Source: Trichoplusia ni (taxonomy: Eukaryota > Arthropoda > Insecta > Lepidoptera > Noctuidae). From it: DNA of 64,000 bases. The DNA lies in the NCBI RefSeq assembly GCF_003590095.1, contig NC_039483.1, positions 62,001 to 126,000 of the forward strand. The letters are read 5' to 3'. Shown piece after piece: positions 11,523 to 24,135 of the stretch; position 1 is the stretch's first letter; each line of letters begins with the position of its first letter. The translations under genes were made by a program, and so were the position numbers. The notes under the pieces are model-generated. The model made no database searches. It was given only the letters and a program-made list of their open reading frames with translations, and was not told the origin of the DNA.

Positions 11523-13500
11523 TATCGAGATTAACAAAAACCGAATAATACATAATATAATACTTATGATCATAACTACGCGTGCATTAAGGTAGTACTT
11601 GTGAAGGTCCTTACGTCATATCAGCATGTTTACCAATAACTAAAGGACATGCCTAATACTGGCAAATAGAAAACAAATGACGTCAGAAAAACCCTAGACA
11701 AATGACGTCAAGAATTATCAATTGCAGGCAAACGTAAGCAAAACGTAGGGATTTATAAAATGAGAAATAATATGGCCAACGTCAATGAATTTAATTCCCA
11801 TTCATAATTTACCTCTTTGGTATATTCGTATGGTGTTAGCTGTTTTCCTGTACAATTTAAATAATGTACATGTGATTGAAACGTGATTGCATTTATTGAC
11901 ATAAAATATTGTTATTTTTATATACTGTTCTTTATAAAATTCTGTCATAAATTGCGAATTGCGTAAATATCGAAAAAAAGGCTACGACTCAGAGGATAAA
12001 AATGGTCATCCATCACATTTATGAGCGTACCAACAGTAATAATTCATCTGATTAAATTAAATGAGATGCAGACTGGTGAGATGAGACAAAAGCCATTGGG
12101 ACACGTAGACCCCTAAAAAGATGTTTGAAAAGTGTCCGATATAAGAATATACTTAAACGGCTTTCATGGTCATCAGAGAGATTTCTGGTAGTAAAATACA
12201 AATCTTTAAGTATTTAAGGCATATGTCTAGCGAAATGACTGTCATGGACTGATCGATTCAAGTGTGTATATTAGATATCAGTTACCGCGTATCAATATAC
12301 ATTTTCAATAAAACAGTGAAAAGTAAAAAAATACAACCAGTCGTGTCCAAATTCTGTCACAAATTCAAATATTATTTTGAATTACTTTATAACAAAAAAA
12401 TATCTACATTACCAAGAAATAACCGATATTTTAACACATCTCTCAGAATACGGACGTCGGTCAAGTTTTACGCACGAAACGACATTTCGAGTGTTTGAAT
12501 ACAATTTAGTAGCTTTTCAAAGAATTTGAGTCTAGGAAAGAATACAAATACTCTGTTTGGAAGTAGGTTAAGCCTTTGTTAGTTCCTTGAACTTCAGTTC
12601 AAAATGTAGGTAAGTTTAACTGTATAGTGATGTGTACAATTTTCTATTGTTTTTTTTTTGACATGTAGAGAAAATATGAATGGAATAAAGAATTCTTAAT
12701 TATTGTGTGAATAAAACCTTTTTTGCTTTTTTGTTTGAGACAATTGTGATAGTCTGTATTATAGTTGTACTACTTTAAAACTAGCTTTAACTTTAACGCG
12801 ATGGCGAAGTCTCGATATATTTATATAAAACATTCAAGAATTTTAATATTGATATACGTCACTATAAGATGCTGTTAATTATTACATAACATGTTAATGC
12901 TTCGAGTACGGAGATTCCAGACACAATAAAATTGATTTTCAATTGTTATCGACCACGATCGTGGTCTTAGAGACTGGACGTATTAAGACAGAAAGTCACT
13001 TAAGTAGAAACTGAATAAATTAATAACTAACTTGATATTACATGGATCTCACAACTTTTTACCGCAGAACAACTGAGTTGCGAGACTTGTTTTTTTTGAC
13101 AAGTATTGTTTTTGATGGGATTATCTAGTCTATGGCCAACAGAAAGTTACATTTCTTCGATTGCTAAATCTGATGGCATGGCTCAAATGTATTCAATTGA
13201 CAAGTTAAAAACGTGCCTAGTCAATTAATAATGTCATTTCCATACATTCAGCGCTGTCACTTGTGAAGTAGTAATTTGTCTATGGATACTTGAATCACGG
13301 TTCATGGTAGAGCTATAGAGGTACCACAACAGGTGAGTAACACTTTAGTAAGTATAGGTATATAATATCCGGTATCTAATCAATACTTATACATATGTTT
13401 ATAAAATTGGAATGTCTGTTCTTATTGCTGAAATAGAAAAAAAATACAACATGCATATAAACATACATATATATGCACGAAAATAACATTTAAAAAAAAC
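11523..13500. other. Noncoding stretch with CRE pair and a 16-bp palindrome
   Basis: No supported gene; a 78-codon frame at 12262-12498 is Lys/Tyr/Asn-rich, as AT-rich noise is. Two TGACGTCA octamers (11678-11685 and 11703-11710) sit 25 bp apart within near-identical ACAAATGACGTCA contexts. A perfect palindrome GACCACGATCGTGGTC lies at 12951-12966. Confidence 0.5.
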
Positions 13501-13504
13501 AAAT

Positions 13505-13690
13505 CTAATATGTGTGTCTATTTGCTCCGGCTAATCACTGAAATAGCTAGACCCGTTTTGAGTGATCAGTTCAGTGATCCACGAATGCTAGTCCTGAGTC
13601 AGGGTGTCTTTGTGCATGTGACTTAAATGTTCGTAAAACCCCCCGCGACCCAACGATTAAATTCCGTAATGTGGGACGATTATTAAAAAA
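13505..13690 (+). mobile_element. Transposon remnant plus 3' half of a tRNA-type SINE
   Basis: From about 13561 the sequence GATCCACGAATGCTAGTCCTG, GAGTCAGGGTGTCTTTGTGC and AAATTCCGTAATGTGGGACG matches the 3' body of the fuller SINE at 58690-58860. The tRNA-like head is missing. Just upstream, TTGCTCCGGCTAATCACTG and AGCTAGACCCGTTTTG look like a fragment of another repeat of the 'accgattttg' type common in moths. Confidence 0.65.
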
Positions 13691-14499
13691 GATTAGCTGC
13701 TAACATTAATTTCACTAGTCTCTTTTATCATTAGAAAGTGACTTCCTATAGTTTTACAAGTAATTTTAGACTCGCTACATTCTATTTATGCTAGTTAGTA
13801 TTACTTTTGCACTAATTATTTAAATTTATTAAATGACCGATCCTAATAAGGAGGAGAAAATCTTAAGTAAGTGTTTAATAAATAATAACATAAATTGTAA
13901 AAAATTAAACCGACTTCTATAATATCCATCAGATTTTTATATATGCAATACGGTTTCCTCCAAAATGAATATATGTACACTCATATAATCATAATCAGTC
14001 AAGTGCTAGTGTCGTAGAAATAGTCTAAAAAAAAATAGGCTAGGTGAAAAAAAGGCAATTTCATCCGTCTAGCTTTCAAGGTTCATGAAATACAGCCTAA
14101 AACCATCACACACACACACACACAAACACTTTTGCCAACCAAAAATAAACGATTTAATAAAGAAAAGATCATTTTGATCGGACTTGTAGTTTCCGAGACA
14201 TTTGTTGAACTAAACCATAACCAAGTTTAGTGAGGTAGGCGTACTTCAAAACAACATAGGCACAAATTCAAAATTTAAGGTAAAATAATCAAAAAAACAC
14301 TATACCTAACATCAAATAACTCATTGCGTCACTGTGGTATAATGATAGAATAGTTCACAATACAAATTCATTTTTACTTCCACGCACTACTCGTGTTAAG
14401 ATCTATGTAACAAGTACTAAGAATATAAAAAAAGAATTCGATAAATGCGTACGAGTCATTGAATATAGGACAATATCCGTACAAAAAAGAAACCTTGAA
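13691..14499. other. Noncoding stretch with a CA microsatellite
   Basis: No supported gene. A (CA)n run of about nine units lies near 14107-14124. The rest is AT-rich with A and T runs. Confidence 0.55.
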
Positions 14500-14504
14500 C
14501 ATAG

Positions 14505-14700
14505 TATTAAATCACCGCGCACTGCGCCCGCGCACCGCCACCAGCCAGCTCGTGACGTCACAGCCACCACGTCACGTGACGTCACTCCGGGTCAACACCA
14601 AGGGGTCAACGAACGACCGCCAGTTTATTTTGGCGCGCTTCGTACAAAAAAGCGGACGCCATCTTGTATACGAATTTCGCGAGTGTTTTGTTTGGTTGTT
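14505..14700. promoter_or_regulatory. Strong promoter-like CpG island with CRE, E-box, E2F-like and YY1-like motifs
   Basis: The most promoter-like patch in the window. It holds two perfect TGACGTCA (CREB/ATF) octamers at 14553-14560 and 14577-14584. The second overlaps CACGTG (E-box, 14573-14578). TTTTGGCGCGC at about 14627-14638 resembles an E2F site. GCCATCTTG at 14658-14666 is the reverse complement of the YY1/Pho-type CAAGATGGC. Short overlapping frames on both strands (60 and 81 codons) arise from the high G+C and look like shadows. Direction of transcription cannot be fixed; no coding exon with a clear splice donor follows on either side. Confidence 0.5.
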
Positions 14701-14704
14701 TTAA

Positions 14705-17700
14705 TGTTTTGTTGGGTTATGGTTCGGTTTGTATTGAATAAACAAATAATTATTCATGTTTGAAATATAGAATAATTACTGTACCTTCGTATTCACCTAA
14801 TTATAAAAATTAATAAGTCTTTAATTGACTTGAACAGTTCAACTAAACGCCAACCTGCTACGGTTGGCGCACCTGTTAAAAAAGTAATAATTTTCCATTA
14901 CCCAACGTAGCACTAATTAAAAGAGAAACAAAAATAGAAACATTTTATGATCAAAACTAGCTATTCTCGGATTGTCATGCAAACGAAATTGATGAACGTG
15001 TAAAAACTAATTACGACCAAAAAAGTCCTTGCGAAACTTGTCGAGCAACTTCTTACGTCATAATAGAAGTTGCAGATTTTTTATAGTCACCGAAAATATT
15101 TGACCGGGCAACGAACTCGCGGTTGCTAGCGACCCTGACCACGGAGTCACTGGTGACGAAATGTGACGAAATGTTCCTATGAGTGACGTGTTACGAATTA
15201 TAATAGCGGTCTACGTGATAAGGGACAAGGCGACGAAAATTGTTTTAAAAAAATCTGTCAAAAGGAATTCCTAAGTTGCCAGTATGTTTAATATAATGTT
15301 AGGTTATATTCTGCCATGATTTTGAGGTTATAATGGTAATACCCGGTCATTACTCTGTAATTATATTTTCACGTGATGTACATCTGATAGAGACAGATAA
15401 AGTCAAGATGTAGATCCTAACAGAATTATTGTTGCTAAGAGAAAAACGTGTGTTGTCAATGTCACAGACATTTTGAATTTGTCACAGATACACAATTATT
15501 CATTTTTAATGAATATTCTTTCTTTGAACTCAGCAAAAATGTTAGCTTTGAAAATGTGTTTGCTTTCTATTTGTCTGCAACCGAAATGTATTGAAAATTC
15601 AATTAATTAATTAATAATTAAATAAAGAAAACTACATACTTTATGCATTGTATTGTATTGCATTACTTTTTCTACATTATATTATGCATTTTATTGTTTT
15701 TTTTTTATGTATATCAATGTAATATCTTTTAAAAAAAAGATGGTTTGAATATTTTATAGTAGCCCTTCTTCGGTAGTATCCCTATTTTGAAACTGATTTT
15801 ATCTCATAATTATACATGATATTGGTTCCTGATATTTCAACGCCATTGTAAGTGTCAATATCCACCATAAATTGAAGAATAAAAGAAATAAAGTGTATGT
15901 ATCAATTGAATTTATTAATTAAATCAAAACATGTGTGTAGCGACAATCACTTTAAACAAATCCGTCGGTTTATGTTCGTTTTCTCGGAACCTAGATGTCA
16001 TGTGAGAATAGGATATATTTGGAGGTAACGTGATTAATTCAAATCGGTGAATAGGTGTAAATCTTTTACGATTCGCAATGATTAATAACCTAGGTCGTGA
16101 ATAATACTAACAAAAAAGATTTAAACTGGTATTTGTTAGAATAAGTTACATTGAATTATCCGTAAAGGTTTAACTTGTAATAAACCGTGACGTGTGCTTT
16201 TTTTCTGGCCTATATTATTGCACAACGAGTTTACTACGTAAGGCCAAAAAATAACATTCAGGAATCTTATGAGAGTAAAAAAACAGTAGTTTCCATATAT
16301 TTTCAATTGAAATGTATCCACTGTTAAATGATTTTAAAACAAAAAACTTTGTAACAGTGTTAATTATGTCAAATCAGCAGCAAGTAGGTAGTAGACTTCA
16401 TAAATATCCTGACAGAACGAATGGAATATTTTGAATATTACTTATTACACATCCATAGACAACTCTGGACTAAAGAGTTCAACGTATCATAAACTGATTT
16501 CACCTCGTGGTGTAACCTCCTTGATACCACGTGATGACGTGAACAATCATGATACAAATCATGATAGATCATGACTTTACATAATACTGTGTTAAGTAAA
16601 GAAAATTAAATAAATAAAACAATTAAAGCGCCGCCATTACGGGTCAATAAACCTAGGTATTACATGTACTAGTCGCTAAGTAGGTGCCTAATCAAACAGG
16701 TGGTCTACCTTTAGTTTTTAATTATACCACTTTTATAGAGTTCAATACCACCTACAAGTTATTTACGAATAACCACTAATGTACGAAAATATGTTTTATT
16801 TGCAGTTAAACAAACGATTGTAATTGATTTAGGCGTAATTAACGTATTTACATTGAAAATTTTCCCGCCATCTGATTGTAATAATGGCCACCAATATAAA
16901 TTATAATTATGGAGTAATTGTTGCAATGATAACATCAAAAGATTTTTATTAACTGCACGCATTACAATTCTATTTTCAAACGTTGTGAAAATCAACTTCT
17001 TTCTTCTTATGAGGGAAAAAAAGCAGTCGCAACATTCCAAATTCAATTTTCAAATAATGATTCTTAAATGTCAAAGCAAACAATTATTTTTAATTACTCT
17101 TCAACTGGCATCCTGTATCCTATTATAAATTGCAAAAAGTATTAAAAACTTGTATAAAAATGATGCAGATTCAATAAAAAAACGTACACATCAGTGTTTA
17201 CAAGCAGGAAGGCATCGGATAGAACATTTCTTCCTAGTTTCTTAGTTCCGTGGCCGCTCCAATTTATCGTTCATTCCCCCGGCCCGCGATTTCTCCGTCA
17301 CTTGTGGCAAATGTATTAATTATATTCAGCCTTGTTTAGAACGACAATGTGATATGCGTTGCGTTGGCAAACCTGCTTTTGCTTTTAATTTTACTTCACT
17401 TAAATGGTCGTTTTAGAACTGAACGGAAAGTATTTTTTTTATGTTATAATAGTGAGTTCTGAATGTCTTTTTAATTTTTAATCAGTTTCTAAGTTCTTCT
17501 CTTAAAAAACTAACAATGTTTTGTTGACGTATTTTTTCTAACGAGTCTATATAGTTCAGTCAAATATAAATAGATTCTAATCTTTTTATACTTAATTGTT
17601 AAATGTTAAACGTTTTTGAACACCACAGCGTTTTAAAAACCTGCATTTTTGAAGTAAATTCATTTTTATTTCCAAAATATATGAAATATTTTAATTATAC

Positions 17701-18124
17701 ACTTTTTTTCTTAAAACCATGACATCGTAAAATCAAGATCTAACACCTAGTCCCCACGCTGGGCCAGCAGGTTGGTGACCTCAGCAAGTTCACGTATCAC
17801 AGCAGTAACGCTACCCATCTAGCCAGATCCCCCATCATAGAACCTCATTAACACGCCAAAAAAACGCGGGATCTCTTTACAACTTGAGTAGCAAAACTCC
17901 ACATTAAAAGTAATTATCGTCCATAAAACTCTAAAACGGGTTCCATCGCTCCTTTTAAACTTTTTTAAATTAATTTCACCAATCTAATCTGGGGGACAAT
18001 TAATATCTGTCAAATTAATCATTGGTATATAACCTTTTTTGTATTGATAACATATCAATCTGTTTTTAGTTCTTTTTTGCACACTAACCTGTCATGCAGA
18101 ATACCGTGAGTTTTAGAATAGAGA
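14705..18124. other. Long noncoding stretch
   Basis: No supported gene. Frames of 61 and 95 codons on the minus strand have no domain and are hydrophobic/Asn-rich by composition. Around 16530-16575 the heptamer ATCATGA occurs three times in close succession. The remainder is unremarkable AT-rich DNA. Confidence 0.5.
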
Positions 18125-18205
18125 TGTGTGGGAGCGAGATGCCGATATGCCGCTCTACGTGATGTAGTGTGCTGTCTCCCTTCCACAATGGTAACGAACT
18201 CACTT
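18125..18205 (+). repeat. Small foldback repeat, GAGATGCCGCTCTAC family, copy 2
   Basis: GTGTGGGAGCGAGATGCCG and ATGCCGCTCTACGTGATG are followed by GCTGTCTCCCTTCCACAA. The GTGGGAG and CTTCCAC ends are inverted with respect to each other, and the middle matches the copies at 7165, 22979 and 61741. Confidence 0.65.
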
Positions 18206-20536
18206 CAAGAAGCTATAGTAACTGTGTCGGTTATAAATATTCGCATTTATTGGGAATGACTGCTAATTATGTTTTAAAATAAATCCTGTCATGTTAGTTA
18301 ATTAAAATATTTGTTTATTTAAAGGTTTTGAGTATTTTATCAACGCGTAATTATATTTTGATATATCTTAATATATTATGAAAAACGCTCAGTAAATCAT
18401 ATCTCAATATTAATTAGAAATCTACTAAAACATTTGTTCTACAACTTTAAATTAAAGCCTTAACATTTCTGACACATATGATTTCAAAAACTGGTATTCT
18501 AAATTATAATAATTAAGTTTATCATTCATTCATTAACCAAGACTAATTTACTTAAATGTTTAGGACACTGAACTCCTTCAGTCTAGCCGAGAAATACTTC
18601 GATTTCAAATATAAATGTTTCTAGTATTACCAAATATAGCTAACTTTATACTTTTATGGGAAAAAGCCATCTGCAGACAAAATTTTAATTGATTTGAAAT
18701 TTTCTCTTTTAATGTTTAGTACTTTAGACAAATCTATATTAGTATATTTTCGGAAGGCGCAAGACTGGGTGCTTTGTATGTGAGGCCTATACCTGTGGAC
18801 TAATAGAATGTTTTTAAAAGAGTTCATGACGTAGAAATAGCATAAAAAATAAAGTTAGAATCAAACTTATCCACGAACTACGATATTCGATATTCTCACT
18901 TTACACAAAACGCTAAACAATAGAAATCGTATGCAGTCACATGAGTCTTGAGGACCTTAGCGATAGTGCAATATACGCAATAGGGCGTCTCTTCTTCAAT
19001 TGCAACAATATTGATTTCTAAAAACATGGTAGAGCCCCAGATTTGGTTTTTTAATGACTCCCTCACTATAGAGTTTCGCGGAGGATTTAACAAACATTCC
19101 AGTCACATTCGTATTTTACACAATTTCGTGGATCTTTGGCGTAGTGACAATACGACTCGGCTATGTTAACAATCGGATATACGCTAATGTGTTGCATGCT
19201 TAGATCACGTGACATCAATTTGTCTACATTTCAGCCTGGATTTTTACAAACAGGTACTACAAAATACTAAATATTTCTACGTATGTAGAGTTAACACTAA
19301 CACTACCTCTTGTTACAATTTTATATCCATTTAACAAATACTCATCAATCATCACTGATAGAGTCTATCACACAGCTCTCTGCAATAACTTGCAAAATTG
19401 AACTTTAATACGACATGATAAAGGCGTTAATATCAATTTTAAGGTCGACTGTACGAATTCACACGATTGATTACGCATACAAACGATTGGTATCAGAATC
19501 TTGCTGCGATATCGTCATAGAGTAAGTACCTCAGAGACGAACGTGTTCGTCATAGTACCATGTACCATAATGACGAAATCTCGTTAAACCTGTATCTTCA
19601 TATTTTCTTGACTAGTAGAGTAAATTAAGTCATCAATTTTTTTTTCATCATCTGTCATCACTCTCTGTCATCTGTCACTATCATCTGCGAAAATTCAATT
19701 CCAAATTCTTCAAAATTCAACTCTGTAGGAAATGTGATATTTCCAGAGGTACAGCCTGGTTGTTAAAAAGACACACAGACGAACGAACAGGCAACCTCAT
19801 TATTATCTGCAATTTGTACCTACCAAAAAGTGTAATATTACGAGCAGTTGCCTAGTCGTGTGAAGCGTAGCCTCTGTGAGGCACTTACTCTATGCCACCG
19901 TCTCAATTACTTAGGTGAACGACCTCCACGGAAAAAGTGCGCGGCAGACCACGTGGCCACAATCGTTTGTTTATTTACGAACGCGGGAAAATGTAGCGCT
20001 TGTGATCAACAATATTTTGTATTCAAACTTGGCTAAGTTAGATATATGTATTCAAGTAACATTTGTATTGTCAGTCTGTCTGTCTATCATGATTTCACTT
20101 ACATAGATTTTGTGAAAGTTTTCTAGGTTGGGTTTAATTTTTATTGCAAGAAGTTAGTATTTCTGTGGAAAACTTGTTTAAGTTGTCTCGAAATAAAAAC
20201 AAATACAAATCAATTGATAAACTCTACATAATTTAATTCAATGGAAAATTAATGTATCTTTTGTATTTTCGCGGGTTCAAGGTCAATGAACTCGTAGCGC
20301 TCCCTCAAATTAAGTTGACTTAAAAATAACTTGAAATAAGCCTCATCTGAATAAAAAACCCATTTAGAATTTGAGTGTACTAGTTGACTTGGCAAATAAA
20401 GTTACGTAACATAGGCCTTTAAATTCTTTAGTAAACCATAAGTGTTGTTATTTCTTATCGCAATAGAATATAAAGTATAAAGATTTTAGTATAACCTTTT
20501 CAATGTGCCTATTTTTGTAAGCAACCTCAACTAATT
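18206..20536. other. Noncoding stretch
   Basis: No supported gene. A patch at 19640-19690 repeats TCATCTGTCA-like units. A G+C-richer patch at 19845-20010 carries overlapping frames in two phases (62 and 63 codons), neither with a domain. It could be an exon of an unknown gene, but there is no support for one frame over the other. Confidence 0.45.
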
Positions 20537-20615
20537 CAGCCTTTTACAGCCCACAGTTGGACAAAGGCCTCTCCCAAAGTGGGCGACTACACTCTGGCCT
20601 TGGATTGCTCTCCAT
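20537..20615 (-). mobile_element. RTE-type LINE 3' end
   Basis: On the minus strand a frame reads LGEAFVQLWAVKG then stop. This is the last segment of RTE-type ORFs (compare GESFAQQRDTGG at 59471-59602). The GGACAAAGGCCTCTCCCAAA string (plus-strand sense) is typical of this tail. Only the very end of the element remains, as expected from 5' truncation. Confidence 0.7.
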
Positions 20616-20744
20616 CTAGTTTACTAGTTTACTGGACTAGGTAAACTAGGCCTACACTTATATTCCTTTTTCCTTCGATTTGAGTTACCGAATCGAAGAC
20701 ATTTTTTTTTAAGTAACTACTCCCTCAGTAATTAATTAAGTCCC

Positions 20745-20890
20745 AACGCGGAGGGTTTTTCAAACATTCAAGTTAGGACAAGCATTCGTGGATCACACAA
20801 GTATTTGTCCTACGCGGGGATCGAACCTGCGACACGTCACGTACGTTGGGCTTGGTGTGGTGACCTCAAGCGGCTATCCGTGCAGTCAAT
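20745..20890 (-). mobile_element. tRNA-derived SINE, nearly complete
   Basis: On the minus strand, an A-box-like region (GGATAGCCGCTTGAGGTCAC) and a B-box-like GGTTCGATCCCCGCG (written here as CGCGGGGATCGAACCTG on the plus strand) form the tRNA-like head. The shared body GTGATCCACGAATGCTTGTCC follows. It is the same family as 58690-58860. It is not a functional tRNA, because the arms cannot form a full cloverleaf. Confidence 0.8.
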
Positions 20891-21459
20891 CTCCTTGCAT
20901 GATCCTACGACCAAAATTTCACGGCCATGAAATGACGTAGCTCAGACGATTTCCTTCAGCTGTCTCTACAAGCTATGTCGGTCACCCCAACTCTTCTCCG
21001 TACCAATATAACACAATATATTCCAATGTAAATATCTCAACCAGATAGAATGTTCATCAAGTGACGGAAAAACCGCATTTCTTTCGTTCCATTGCCCGTC
21101 AAATGACTCTTAATACAAAGCTGACGTGTCTTGATCCTTATTGGATGGTTTTCGTATAAAACAGCAATGGAATGTGCTCTTCCTACATTTGTAGGAAAGT
21201 ACGAATTAATGTCTTAAAGGTATTCGGTAGTGGATTATTTTAATCAGTGATGTGAATTGTAGAGTCTCTGTGTACATTTTGTAGAGATTTTTACTGACTG
21301 GATAAGTTTAAACAGGCACTTTGTTATTTTTATATGCGATGTTTTTTTTTTAATATTGACATTCTACGATTGTACTTGTTCATAGAAAACGCTCGAATAT
21401 GGAAAAAGTGACTTAAAGTAATAAAACGTCGATTTTACATGTAAGAATTTTGTATTACC
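20891..21459. other. Noncoding stretch
   Basis: Nothing identifiable. No open frame of note. Confidence 0.5.
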
Positions 21460-21950
21460 GCTAGTAGCTGTAGAAATATAACTTGAAAAACTACCATTAA
21501 ATGGGAAATTCATTTGGGGATACAATTTCCCCAAATAATTTCTGCACATATAACCCAAAAATAATAGAACCACTTCATTCCCACAATTTCCCCCAAGCGT
21601 GCAAGCGCAAAGTATTCCTTTAGGAGATGTATGTACCGGGTTCGACGCCCCGTACCACGTGGTGGCAACACCCCGACCACTCGCAAAAACACCACACTGA
21701 ATCAATGCCTGACACTACCACAACACTAGGGCTGTCAAAAACAATCAACAACGCCAAAAACATTTGGAGAAACTTTGTAACGTTGTTGGTTATTTTGCAT
21801 GGTCTATAATGGTAAATTATGGTGAGTGGTGACCATAGTGGGTTCAGTGGCCGGGAACCACATGGCTGTAACAATCCGGGCGCTGCAAAAACACAGGGAA
21901 CACATCACTGAATCACTGCCATCCGACGGTGAGATTAGGGTTGGCACACA
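21460..21950. repeat. G+C-richer patch with a diverged internal direct repeat
   Basis: The patch contains GCAAAAACACCACACTGAATC at about 21685-21704 and, 190 bp later, GCAAAAACACAGGGAACACATC followed by ACTGAATCACTGCC. The segments GTGACCATAGTGGGTTC and GGCCGGGAACCACATGG lie between. Overlapping frames of 60-113 codons occur in several phases on both strands, so none is favoured. It looks like the relic of a repeat or transposon that I cannot name. Confidence 0.35.
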
Positions 21951-22978
21951 CAAATTAAATATTACACATTTTCAATCTTCATAAGTATAGTTTTATTTTA
22001 ATAAAAAAATACGATTTAGGATTCTATCCTTTTTACGTTCTGCTTTTCTTCATTATTTTGGCGAAATGTGTAGCATAACAAAAAAATATATAAATTTGAG
22101 CTGATCTGTCTTTTGTCTTGAACTGATAAAAAAATGATTTCAAATATACATAAAATTGCCTTCATCTCTTTAAATTGTTATTCTTACAAAATTGCAGCAA
22201 TTAATAAACTGTCACGTTATCAAATCTTCCTACACCACCCTAAAAATAACGTCAACTACCAAAAATTAAGAGCAACCTTTGACAGTCCACATTTTAACAT
22301 CGAGAAAACCCAATTAACAACTATTCTCCCAGCCCCAAGCTCTAACAATTTAATAGCTAGCAAGCTTGACAACCCTAGCGTGTAGCGTCGGCTAATGAAT
22401 AGTATTTATGTAATGAGAATAGGAAACACATTGTCTATCTAACGCGGCTCTATTATAATTATAACCGTCATTATTACAAGATACCTGTAAAAAATAAATT
22501 CGATGTACGATGCACACGGAAGATGATGGCTGAGGATTTTGGGTACTAGCTCATGTTGTATTTTAATTAATGTTTGTGTACGTTTTGAAATATGAATTAT
22601 GACAATGTTTTTACCAACAGAAAGTCAAGTTATTGGTCAGATTCATAAGCTATATTAAGTAAGTAAGTAGACGACTATATTCATTTTGATTAAGTTCACA
22701 TTATCTTCGTCAACCTGTCTTCGACTATGGGCATGAATGGAAATGAATCCAAATTTAATTTTCGAATGTACCATTTCTCGGTCTAATCGATTTTCCTATA
22801 ATTATAATGGCGTTAATTTACAACTGTGTGAGTTATTGGTGAAGTGCTATCTCGAAGATTTCTGATGTAACTTCAAATTTGAATTTTAGTCTACACTGAA
22901 GTTCTGTCGACAAAAGTGTTTTAAGCATAAAATACGCCACCCGAGGGCTTTCCACATCTTAAATAATTATAACAGTTG
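21951..22978. other. Noncoding stretch
   Basis: An 83-codon plus-strand frame at 22134-22385 is rich in Asn, Ser, Ile and Lys and shows no domain. Nothing else identifiable. Confidence 0.5.
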
Positions 22979-23035
22979 AGGAAGCGTGACAACGCTCTAC
23001 AAAGAGTAGAGGGCGTCTCTTTTCCACAACAACAA
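22979..23035 (-). repeat. Small foldback repeat, GAGATGCCGCTCTAC family, copy 3
   Basis: On the minus strand it reads GTGGAAAAGAGACGCCCTCTAC then TAGAGCGTTGTCACGCTTCC. It is shorter and more diverged than the copies at 7165, 18125 and 61741. Note the extra internal symmetry GCTCTACAAAGAGTAGAG-like. Confidence 0.5.
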
Positions 23036-23995
23036 AAATTCTACTTAAAGACTTGTGGCCCACAGATCATCTAACTTAACTAAACCGCTCGTATCGAAGA
23101 ACTGTTCAAGTGTTCGCAAGTTTGCTTAAAAAGGTTTTAATCCAATCTAAGTGTTGCATGAAAAGAACCCAACGTCAGTGACTTGGTATGCGCCGGCGAC
23201 GCTGCACGTTCTTCTGTTTTTATGCACCGCACATAGATCGATGTCTATGTTTGTTTATTTTGAATCTATGTCTGCGGGCACATAGGAAATACTAATGCGA
23301 TAAGTTCCTAGTACATTTTTAAGCCATGAAACTGTCTCTATCTTCTAAACATGTGAACGAAAAGATATATACATTGATGTATATTGATGCACTACAGTCT
23401 ATCCGTCTGTCAACAATCTAGACCCAGGAACCAAATAAGCTTGTACGTTGAAATTTGCACAGATGATATATTTCTGTCTATGCCAAAACAACAAATACTA
23501 AAATAAAGATAGGGATTACAATTACGGACCAAGTTCTACTTAATGCATATCTACACTTGGATGTATTTAGCCAGCCAGATACAACCCTAGGCAATGAATC
23601 AGTGGCAATAACCAAGTAGAAAAAATATAGTAAACCACGATATAAAGTGGTATAAAACATAGAAACACTTTGTTATAAATTCTATGTAATTATAAACCGC
23701 CATTAATCAAATTATGTTAATTAAATTGGCTAGCGATAAAAATCAGAAACATAATAATTATTGTTTGTCTAAAAACAAGACATAATAAATTCTACCTTGC
23801 TTTGGAAATGTATAGCTACTGATTTAATATAACTTTGTGAATTATAGAAACGATTTATTAAATTTTATTTATTTTATCGAATTTCTACTAATGTTACAAA
23901 AATGTGATTTTTTAGCTAGGAACTGGTTGATTGGTGGAATTGGTTTCGGCATTTCAACCCTACACCTTTTGTATGGCTAAATCGAACTTTATCAA
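23036..23995. other. Noncoding stretch
   Basis: No supported gene. AT-rich; a G+C-richer patch at 23180-23300 has no identifiable content. Confidence 0.5.
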
Positions 23996-24135
23996 AAATA
24001 TCTTAGAACTGTCGCTCATAACTCACCTTTAATACAAAACATAATTGAAATCGCGCCATCCGTTCGGGAGTTGAGATGTCACAGACAGACACAAACATCA
24101 AACTTATAACACCACACTTTTTGCGTCATTTGGGG
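23996..24135 (+). repeat. Dispersed transposon tail (CGCGCCATCCGTTCGGGAG type)
   Basis: GAAATCGCGCCATCCGTTCG, GGGAGTTGAGATGTCACAGA and CAGACACAAACATCAAACTT follow the pattern, widespread in moth transposon ends, of a 'ccgttcgggagtt' segment followed by a CAGACA run. I cannot name the parent element. Confidence 0.5.
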
